Source of the DNA: a virus
Length of the DNA: 28,754 nt
Direction: 5' to 3' (one strand)
Virus record (IMG/VR): IMGVR_UViG_3300024339_000061
Span: 1-28,754 of that record
Positions 14,423 through 19,944 of the stretch are shown piece by piece. Under the pieces are notes generated by a model. That model was not told the origin of the DNA and ran no database searches. It was given only the letters and a program-made list of their open reading frames with translations. Both the position numbers and the translations under genes were made by a program. Within the stretch, counting starts at the first letter, position 1. Every line of letters starts with the position of its first letter.

Positions 14423-14707
14423 GTGAGCGGGAGAGTGGCACGAAGGGTAAGCGGGTAGGCGGGTGAGTAATCAGCAAGTAATCACTAAATGCAGGCTAAG
14501 TGCTTACCCTTTAAGTCATTGAATTGTAGTTATTTATTGGTTAAAAGTAAGCAGGTAAGCAGTATATATATAAATAATAGAAGTAAATAGTAAATAGTGG
14601 GTGAGTAGGTGGTTAATGGTTGTATTTATAACGTAAGAGTAAACAATGCAAAAAAGACGCTTACCCTGTTATAGCTGCGTACACTTCATCTGCCGGAGAT
14701 GGTCAAA
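14423..14707. other. Noncoding gap, candidate replication origin
   Basis: Five copies of the word GTAAGC or its complement: 14447-14452, 14502-14507 (inverted), 14547-14552, 14555-14560 and 14659-14664 (inverted). The pair at 14547-14562 is a tandem GTAAGCAG repeat. The outer sites extend to GGGTAAGC and GCTTACCC. Between them lies an AT-rich segment (about 14,562-14,600) with TATATATA and repeated GTAAATA-like words. No reading frame of interest crosses it. Spaced iteron-like words beside an AT-rich region and next to primase suggest an origin. Confidence 0.5.
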
Positions 14708-14989
14708 ATGAGAGAGTCAACAATCGAAAAGCACCTGGTCAAATCCATTAAGGCCATCGGTGGTGGTTGTTACAAGTGGAGTGGTCCAGGTGACCGTGGC
14801 AAGCCCGACCGCTTGATCTTGATGCCTGACGGCTTGACTGTATTCGTTGAGCTCAAAGCTCCGGGCAAAAGGCCGAGTAAATTGCAGAGGTATTGGTTGG
14901 AGAAGTTGAGCGCCCTTGGATTCGACGCGCGAGTGATCGATACCCTGGAGGGAGTGGACGAGTTGATAAAGGAGCTGGAGAAAAGATGA
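14708..14989 (+). CDS. VRR-NUC domain nuclease, 93 aa
   Basis: A minimal VRR-NUC protein: MRESTIEKHLV (helix with conserved E), GCYKWSGPGDRGKPDRLILM (catalytic D with GxPDR), and VFVELKAPGKRPSKLQ (E-x-K). C-terminal helices include QRYWLEKLSALGF and VIDT. The family cleaves branched or flapped DNA, often Holliday-junction-like structures, and is common in phages. ATG 14708 is preferred because GGAG is 9 bases upstream; the ATG at 14699 directly abuts GGAG. It ends in an ATGATG overlap with the next gene. Confidence 0.93.
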   Translation: MRESTIEKHLVKSIKAIGGGCYKWSGPGDRGKPDRLILMPDGLTVFVELKAPGKRPSKLQRYWLEKLSALGFDARVIDTLEGVDELIKELEKR

Positions 14990-15285
14990 TGCGGATGGGA
15001 ATGGGAATGGATGGGCTTGAAGGCATAGAGCTGGCTGAGGCATTAGTGGCTGAGGCATTAGTGGCTGAGGCCGACCAGATCCACAAGCTGGTGATGAACT
15101 TACTGGACAATGTTGGGGGGCGACCAGCACTGCAGGTGTTCTATGGGCTGGTGGGTACTGTGGCGATTATCGCTCAGACAGTAGCCGATAGCTCAGAGAG
15201 TGATGTTGAAGCCGTGGTTGAACTGTTTACCGACGAGGTGTTGAACGAGATAACGATGGCGAGAACGGCGCAGGTTAGGCATTGA
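14986..15285 (+). CDS. Hypothetical phage protein with internal repeats, 99 aa
   Basis: Begins at ATG 14986 (ATGATG, overlapping the nuclease stop), with GGAG five bases upstream. The opening is methionine-rich (MMRMGMGMDGLEG). LAEALVAEALVAEAD follows, from a 15-base tandem repeat. The rest is helical and acidic (LVMNLLDNVGGRPALQVFYG; ESDVEAVVELFTDEVLNEI). No family recognised. Its place suggests replication or late-switch support. Confidence 0.65.
   Translation: MMRMGMGMDGLEGIELAEALVAEALVAEADQIHKLVMNLLDNVGGRPALQVFYGLVGTVAIIAQTVADSSESDVEAVVELFTDEVLNEITMARTAQVRH
15034..15072 (+). repeat. 15-bp in-frame tandem repeat
   Basis: GGCTGAGGCATTAGT occurs at 15034-15048 and 15049-15063, followed by the first nine bases of a third copy. 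It adds five residues (AEALV) per unit within the 99-aa protein without breaking the frame. Confidence 0.9.
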
Positions 15286-15297
15286 GGAGCTGGAGAG

Positions 15298-15690
15298 ATG
15301 AGCGAGATGATGATGAGATTTGATCTGAAGATGTTGAGAGAGCTATCGGCGGCGTGGTTCGACTGGAAGTGTGAGTCGGCTGAGAGGATGGGCAAGAGCA
15401 ACCTGGGTTATCCGAAAGAGACAGCCGAGTCCAGGTACGAACGTGAGGGAGGAGCTCGGAGCTCAGGTGGAGGTTGCAGGAGCAGAGTCCCATGTGGTGC
15501 GCTGGATAACATCTGGCGGAGTCGAGAGGTTGAGAGAGCTGATCATGTGATCCGGTTGATGCCTGATCAGATGGTTGAGGTGTTGAGAGCTGAGTACCTG
15601 GGGGAAGTGGAGCACTCAAAGGGTAGACAGCACCGTGAACGGCTCAAGGAGATAGTGTTCTTCTGGGTGGGTGTAGAGGCGGGGCAGTAG
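15298..15690 (+). CDS. Candidate late-gene regulator (Q-like), 130 aa
   Basis: Starts at ATG 15298 with GGAG 6-8 bases upstream. It is basic, with a helical N-terminus (LRELSAAWFDWKCESAERMG), a GGGCRSRVPCG segment with two cysteines, and a C-terminal helix pair (MPDQMVEVLRAEYLGE; HSKGRQHRERLKEIVFFWVG). Small proteins of this type at the end of the replication block often act as Q-like antiterminators or late activators. The sequence does not prove it. It is the last gene before the late leader, with a minus-strand operon between. Confidence 0.45.
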   Translation: MSEMMMRFDLKMLRELSAAWFDWKCESAERMGKSNLGYPKETAESRYEREGGARSSGGGCRSRVPCGALDNIWRSREVERADHVIRLMPDQMVEVLRAEYLGEVEHSKGRQHRERLKEIVFFWVGVEAGQ

Positions 15691-15709
15691 GGTAGGTAGG
15701 GGTAAAGCG

Positions 15710-15970
15710 TTAAAACACGCTGAGAGGGCTTACAACAGCCTTAGAAGCAAGATGGATGGCGTAGGTCATAGGGATATAGTACCCGCAGAAAATGTCATCT
15801 TTGATGATCTCTCCATCCATCATTTGATATCCGTCTGCCTCGGCGGCTAGAGTCTCCCGACTCCCTTGTGCGACCGCTGCCAGTAAATCCTCAGCAGTCG
15901 TTACCCTGGCATCAGGGCTGATGCCTCGGCTGATCGCGATGTGTCCGTTATTTGCGTTGAAAAATGACAT
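15710..15970 (-). CDS. Small hypothetical protein, 86 aa, with multiple possible starts
   Basis: The core protein starts at ATG 15970 (MSFFNANNGHIAISRG...), 8 bases after AGGAG. Upstream are four more in-frame ATGs, at 15988, 16006, 16024 and 16042, each with its own AGGAG, supplied by five tandem 18-base repeats. Each earlier start would add the six residues MSGDNT. The body is mixed alpha/beta with no recognised motif (DLLAAVAQGSRETLAAEADG; DDIFCGYYIPMTYA). It is the last gene of the minus-strand operon and convergent with the Q-like gene. Confidence 0.6.
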   Translation of the reverse strand: MSFFNANNGHIAISRGISPDARVTTAEDLLAAVAQGSRETLAAEADGYQMMDGEIIKDDIFCGYYIPMTYAIHLASKAVVSPLSVF

Positions 15971-16055
15971 TGTGTTATCTCCTGACATTGTGTTATCTCC
16001 TGACATTGTGTTATCTCCTGACATTGTGTTATCTCCTGACATTGTGTTATCTCCT
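15966..16055 (-). repeat. Five tandem 18-bp repeats, each an SD plus ATG
   Basis: The coding-strand unit is AGGAGATAACACAATGTC, present in five exact copies. Each carries AGGAG, an 8-base spacer and ATG. The 18-base length keeps all starts in the same frame, so the locus offers five complete translation initiation sites in series for the 86-aa protein. Confidence 0.97.
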
Positions 16056-16064
16056 GTTGAGGGT

Positions 16065-16532
16065 TTAATTAATCCCGTAGTCGCTATCAATCTTGCTGTA
16101 CATCTCTGCATCAACCTCCGCACAAATTACTGTACCAGCTCCAAGGCTATCCAGTGACGTGTAGAACGTCTCCTGATCTAGTGTGGTGCAGGTATCGTCT
16201 ATTGAATCAGCGAGATACACGCCATTGTTGAGGGATGCCTTCAAGGTTATGCGGTGGTCAGGCTCGTCTGCGGTGTAGTTGGTGGGTGTGTCTTGAGTGT
16301 GCAGATGTTTATCACCGTGAAGGGTTTGGAGTTTGAGCTCTAACAGCTCAACACAGCATGGGCCGGGTGATCGTGCGGCGGCTGATTTATCGGGCAGGCT
16401 CCACGCCTTGACAGTATGTACGGACACACCAAGTATGGCAGCGATCTGGTTCCACGTTAGTTTATGCACCAGCTTGAGAGACTTTAGTCTGGCCTGTTCT
16501 TCCGTCATTGATGTATCATATATTAGGTTCAT
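16065..16532 (-). CDS. HTH-containing phage protein, 155 aa
   Basis: Residues 9-45 (TEEQARLKSLKLVHKLTWNQ followed by IAAILGVSVHTVKAWSLP) form a clear helix-turn-helix of the XRE/transposase-like type. A basic segment (KSAAARSPGPCCVELLELKL) follows, with an acidic, less defined C-terminal region. It is likely a DNA-binding regulator of this operon; the palindrome in the operon promoter (17,341-17,355) is a possible target. GGAA precedes the ATG. No integrase or nuclease motif is seen. Confidence 0.75.
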   Translation of the reverse strand: MNLIYDTSMTEEQARLKSLKLVHKLTWNQIAAILGVSVHTVKAWSLPDKSAAARSPGPCCVELLELKLQTLHGDKHLHTQDTPTNYTADEPDHRITLKASLNNGVYLADSIDDTCTTLDQETFYTSLDSLGAGTVICAEVDAEMYSKIDSDYGIN

Positions 16533-16560
16533 TGCTTGATTCCGTTTAAATTGAGCATTG

Positions 16561-16599
16561 AAAAGTGCCCCGGTTGCTGTTGGTGCAGTGCCGGGGGGC
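16561..16599 (-). terminator. Weak terminator after the clamp-like gene
   Basis: Reading leftward, CCCCGG pairs with CCGGGG across a 17-base loop, followed by CACTTTT. The stem is only 6 bp and the T run is short, so readthrough to the HTH gene is likely. Confidence 0.45.
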
Positions 16600-16605
16600 G
16601 TTTAA

Positions 16606-17274
16606 TTACTCCTCTGTTATTCTGACAGGCATAAGGATTGCCGTTGCAGCGTCTGTTTTGTAGATTGCAGCAGTCTCGTTATCTCTCACATACCAGATGC
16701 CTGACGGATCGAACGAGATCACTTTCTTATAGAATTCCAGGTTGACCCAGACGCTGGCTTGTTCGTATTGAGAGACCAGTTTGATAGCCGTAGCAGGCTT
16801 TTTGTTTAATTCAGTTGGTGCGGTTTCGATGGTTGACAGGTCAACAGGGGCGCAAACGCTCATTGTATCGATGTTTGGCACAACCCTCTGCCAATTTGGG
16901 TACTTCCAGTGATACGTATGGCCTGATGGTAGCGGGGCTAATGTTTTTGGGTCATACCATCCGTTCTCCCATTCTGTTGTGATAGTGGCTAGGTAATACC
17001 CACCAGAGGCAACCATGGTGCCATCTTCTACATAAATAGCGTTCAGGTAGTACCGTGGGTCTCTAACACCAGCGAATTTTGCTACCCATTGCTCGATGCT
17101 TTTGGGCTTGGCGGGCGTTGCAGGTGTGAAGAATTGAAACAGCCGGATTAAATCCTGCTCATGATCATCTGGCAGTTTGTCTGCCAGCTTACGCATGAGA
17201 TTAAAGGCTTCGTTTTTGGTTGGCTTCTTCTGTGTGGTAACGGCCGCGTGGCCTAATATTGTTGATGCGTTCAT
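16606..17274 (-). CDS. Possible sliding-clamp-like phage protein, 222 aa
   Basis: The middle of the protein (YLNAIYVEDGTMVASGGYYL, then GWYDPKTLAPLPSG, then KYPNWQRVVPN) resembles a family of phage proteins similar to parts of the DNA polymerase III beta clamp, where a 'YVEDG--VATDG--L' strand pair precedes 'G-Y-P' and 'YP--RVIP'. That is a recalled pattern. At 222 aa it is shorter than a full bacterial clamp (~370 aa). It could aid the phage polymerase. First gene of the minus operon, with GGAG 10 bases before the ATG. Confidence 0.5.
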   Translation of the reverse strand: MNASTILGHAAVTTQKKPTKNEAFNLMRKLADKLPDDHEQDLIRLFQFFTPATPAKPKSIEQWVAKFAGVRDPRYYLNAIYVEDGTMVASGGYYLATITTEWENGWYDPKTLAPLPSGHTYHWKYPNWQRVVPNIDTMSVCAPVDLSTIETAPTELNKKPATAIKLVSQYEQASVWVNLEFYKKVISFDPSGIWYVRDNETAAIYKTDAATAILMPVRITEE

Positions 17275-17334
17275 CGTCGTTTACTCCGTTTAAGTAATTA
17301 AAAAGTAGAGTTGTTGGTGCAACTCATGACCTGA

Positions 17335-17364
17335 ACTATAGTATACAATGTATACCAAAGTCAA
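17335..17364 (-). promoter_or_regulatory. Promoter of the clamp-like/HTH operon with palindromic operator
   Basis: Reading leftward, -35 TTGACT (17,364-17,359), an 18-base spacer and -10 TATAGT (17,340-17,335). The spacer contains the 15-bp palindrome GTATAC-ATT-GTATAC (17,341-17,355). A protein bound there would block RNA polymerase, so the operon is probably repressed, perhaps by its own HTH protein. Confidence 0.8.
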
Positions 17365-17414
17365 GCAAATAAACGAAAATAATCCCGACTCCCGATAAAA
17401 CAATGATTTACCTG

Positions 17415-17443
17415 TTGCACTTGGGCGTCAGGTATGTTAGTGT
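17415..17443 (+). promoter_or_regulatory. Candidate late promoter
   Basis: TTGCAC (17,415-17,420), 17 bases, then TAGTGT (17,438-17,443). The -10 is poor. Its place ahead of a short terminator and the structural genes resembles lambdoid pR'. Low certainty. Confidence 0.3.
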
Positions 17444-17478
17444 CGCGCGTAAATTGGCATCACTCGCCAAAATCATAG

Positions 17479-17503
17479 GCCACCTTCCCGGTGGTCTTTC
17501 TGT
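17479..17503 (+). terminator. Candidate early-late leader terminator (tR'-like)
   Basis: CCACC (17,480-17,484) pairs with GGTGG (17,490-17,494) around a TTCCC loop, followed by TCTTTCTGTTTCTG. A hairpin with a pyrimidine/T-rich tail a few dozen bases after a promoter candidate suggests a leader terminator to be overcome by a Q-like protein. Confidence 0.45.
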
Positions 17504-17593
17504 TTCTGTCTCTCTCCTGGGGAACCCTTCAGCTAAACCTTTATAGAGCTACGCCGTCAGCGTAGAGAGACGATTTATTTATAAGGTGTTGAT

Positions 17594-18094
17594 ATGCCAG
17601 CCGTTAAACTGACCGCTAAGCAATCGAACTTTGTTAAAGAGTACTTGATTGACCTTAACGCTACTCAAGCTGCCATTCGCGCTGGGTACTCCAAAAAGAC
17701 CGCTTTCACCATCGGGACCGAGAACCTTCACAAACCATTAATCGCTGCTGCTATCCAGAAAGTGATGGATAAACGGAGTAAAAAGACGGGCATTACCGCA
17801 AATGGTGTGCTGGCAGACATCAGATACCTGGCTGATATGTGTCTAGGGCGTAAACCGACCAAAAAAGCACAGCTTTTCGAGGGGGTGTACGTCGAGCGGG
17901 AGGTTCTGGAGGTCAATCAGCAAGGCGCGAAGGCTGCGCTTGAGCTCTTAGGCAAGCACCTCAAGCTGTTTGGGGCTGATACGACTGCTGCAAATAGCGG
18001 GTTGACCATCAACCTCAATATGTCCGCAGGTGCGCAACAATTGCAGATAGATCAAGGGGTTACAGTTGAGGGTGAGGTTCAAGCCCTACCTTGA
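17594..18094 (+). CDS. terS: Terminase small subunit, 166 aa
   Basis: The N-terminal segment (KLTAKQSNFVKEYLIDLNAT followed by QAAIRAGYSKKTAFTIGTEN) is the standard Terminase_2 DNA-binding region, with an HTH and the 'NATQAAIRAGYS' signature. The C-terminal part (NQQGAKAALELLGKHLKLFG) matches the family's oligomerisation segment. It binds the packaging site and recruits TerL. ATG 17594 follows AAGGTGTTG. TerL is next after a 288-bp gap. Confidence 0.93.
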   Translation: MPAVKLTAKQSNFVKEYLIDLNATQAAIRAGYSKKTAFTIGTENLHKPLIAAAIQKVMDKRSKKTGITANGVLADIRYLADMCLGRKPTKKAQLFEGVYVEREVLEVNQQGAKAALELLGKHLKLFGADTTAANSGLTINLNMSAGAQQLQIDQGVTVEGEVQALP

Positions 18095-18382
18095 ATGGCA
18101 CCAATGTGGCACCGCGTGCAGGTAACTCGTTGATATGTAAGCGAGACCATCGGGTTCCTTACCCGGTGCTGCGCGGGTTGCCTCGTTCATGTGTTGCGAG
18201 CATGTGACCCTGGTGAGGGTTGAGCGAAAAGGTACCCTATTCTGTGAGCTGGGCTGAGCAAATCGACCCCGGGGTACCAGGCGTACTCGAATCGGCGACC
18301 CGGGGGTGTGTATATATACACCCATACACGCAAAAAGTGCCTCTCCGATATATTTTTTAGCTAATTTTCACAAGGAACCCTT
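18095..18382. other. Structured noncoding gap between terS and terL
   Basis: Several hairpins lie in a row: CTCGTT...AGCGAG (18,126-18,145), CATCGGGT-TCCTT-ACCCGGTG (18,148-18,168, 8-bp stem), a second CTCGT...GCGAG version of the first (18,182-18,200), GGTACCC (18,231-18,237) with GGGTACC (18,272-18,278), and GGGTGT...ACACCC (18,304-18,323). No ORF with a ribosome binding site and no cloverleaf was found. It could be a packaging (pac/cos) recognition site or a structured RNA leader for terL. Confidence 0.6.
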
Positions 18383-19807
18383 TTGGCGAATCAGTCAATA
18401 GATTACGTAGCCACAGTCACAGGAGCTAAATTCCATGCTGACACTGCGTTCGTCAGAGGCATACTAGGGCCAGTAGGCTCAGGAAAATCAGTAGCTTGCA
18501 TCATGGATATGCTGTCCAAAGCTATGCAGCAAGTACCTCATAATGGTACAAGGAAGACAAGGTTTGCTCTGATCCGTAACAGTTACCCTGAGTTACGTAC
18601 TACGACCTTGCAGACGTTCATAGATTGGTTGCCGATGGCTAAGGTCAATCTGCAACCGCCGATCAGCGCAAGGCTCACTCTCCCGAATATTGGGGATGGT
18701 ACTGCATTGGATGCTGAGTTCTTGTTTTTGGCGCTTGACCGCCCAGAAGATAGTAAGAAGCTTCTCAGTTTAGAGCTGACGGGAGCGTTCCTAAATGAAA
18801 GCAGGGAGCTACCGCTACAGGTCTTGGAGGTATTGACTGGGCGTGTTGGTAGGTACCCATCGAAGCGAGCTGGCGGGGCCACATGGAGTGGGATTCTTAT
18901 TGATTCCAACCCACCTTCTACTGATTCATGGATGTACCGGCTGTTTGATGAGGAGAATCTGGAGGGTTACAGCCTGCATAAGCAACCTGGTGGGCTGATT
19001 CGCGAGGATAGCGGGGAGTACATTCCTAACCCACTAGCTGAGAACATAGAGAATCTACCTGGGGGACATGAGTATTACCTACGGCAGATTCCAGGCAAGC
19101 AGAGTAACTGGATAAAGAGTTATGTGCTTGGGGAATACAGCGATGTGATGGACGGCAAGCCGATATACCCTCAGTACAATGATGATTTGCATGTGGGCGA
19201 GTGCAAGCCGATCAACGGACTGCCGGTATATATTGGGTTGGACTTCGGTTTGAACCCATCTGCCACGTTTGTACAGTTATCACCACGGGGTGTGTTGAAC
19301 ATCTTGGATGAGTTGACGGTGGACGGGATGGGCATTAAGCAGTTCGCGGAGAGTTTGATGCTCCCTTTGCTCAAGACCAAGTATAAGGATTGTGCGTGGG
19401 AGATTTTTGGTGATCCTGCGGGTGTTGCGCGATCACCTACGGATGAGAAGACGGTGTTTGATGAGTTGAGGTTGTTGGGGTTGTTGGCGCATCCCACAGC
19501 ATCGAATGCTCCTCAAGCTCGGTTTGAGGCGGTGCGGTATTGGTTGAACCGTATGACGGACGGCAAGCCGTCTTTCATGTTGCACCCGAACTGCAAGATG
19601 CTCCGAAAGGGGTTCCTTGGTGGTTACAGGTTCAAGCGGTTGAGGGTAAGTGGTGAGAGGTACGCGGACAAAGCGGACAAGAATGAGTATAGCCATATTC
19701 ACGATAGTTTGCAGTACGCTTTACAAGGGCTTAACGCCGATGTAAGGTCAGAGCCGGTACCTGATATAAATGTCCGAACAGTGGCTGACACGGTGGTTGG
19801 TTACTGA
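18383..19807 (+). CDS. terL: Terminase large subunit, 474 aa
   Basis: The ATPase has Walker A GPVGSGKS (29-36) and, in the Walker B place, GAFLNESREL (134-143), where the DE pair is replaced by NE as in several podoviral/siphoviral TerL groups. The nuclease half has D287 (YIGLDFGLNPSA), D344 (EIFGDPAG) and D441 (HIHDSLQY). It powers DNA translocation and cuts genome ends. The start is TTG at 18,383, because AAGGA lies six bases upstream and the frame has no better ATG at its head. Confidence 0.95.
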   Translation: MANQSIDYVATVTGAKFHADTAFVRGILGPVGSGKSVACIMDMLSKAMQQVPHNGTRKTRFALIRNSYPELRTTTLQTFIDWLPMAKVNLQPPISARLTLPNIGDGTALDAEFLFLALDRPEDSKKLLSLELTGAFLNESRELPLQVLEVLTGRVGRYPSKRAGGATWSGILIDSNPPSTDSWMYRLFDEENLEGYSLHKQPGGLIREDSGEYIPNPLAENIENLPGGHEYYLRQIPGKQSNWIKSYVLGEYSDVMDGKPIYPQYNDDLHVGECKPINGLPVYIGLDFGLNPSATFVQLSPRGVLNILDELTVDGMGIKQFAESLMLPLLKTKYKDCAWEIFGDPAGVARSPTDEKTVFDELRLLGLLAHPTASNAPQARFEAVRYWLNRMTDGKPSFMLHPNCKMLRKGFLGGYRFKRLRVSGERYADKADKNEYSHIHDSLQYALQGLNADVRSEPVPDINVRTVADTVVGY

Positions 19808-19821
19808 CCCTACGAATAGAT

Positions 19822-19873
19822 GCCCCTCACGCTTGGGAGCAGGCGCTCCTACTCCCGGCGCACCCCGAGGGGC
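19822..19873 (+). terminator. Nested hairpin after terL
   Basis: GCCCCTC (19,822-19,828) pairs with GAGGGGC (19,867-19,873), enclosing further arms (GGGAG/CTCCC; GGAGC/GCTCC). There is no T run, so it may slow or process RNA rather than terminate. Confidence 0.45.
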
Positions 19874-19902
19874 CACTTTACACAAAAGAATGACTCCTTA
19901 TT

Positions 19903-19927
19903 GCCCAGCCTAGAGCTGGGCTTTTTT
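19903..19927 (+). terminator. Rho-independent terminator between terL and portal
   Basis: GCCCAGC (19,903-19,909), loop CTAGA, GCTGGGC (19,915-19,921), then six T. Strong. The portal ATG lies only 18 bases beyond, so late transcription probably reads through under an antiterminator or the portal has another promoter. Confidence 0.9.
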
Positions 19928-19944
19928 ATGTCTGAAAGAAACTT

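Larger units (their letters stand above)
17275..17593. other. Divergent control region between the clamp-like operon and terS
   Basis: This gene-free stretch holds the leftward promoter and palindrome, a small leader hairpin (17,308-17,325: GAGTTG/CAACTC, followed on the leftward transcript by CTTTTT), a weak rightward promoter candidate, a hairpin terminator candidate and a further hairpin CTACGC-CGTCA-GCGTAG (17,549-17,565) just ahead of terS. Confidence 0.6.

Noticed and set aside
18095-18382. tRNA gene between terS and terL
   Set aside because: A CTCGAATC-like string near 18,287 suggested a T loop, but flanking bases do not pair and no acceptor stem could be built.
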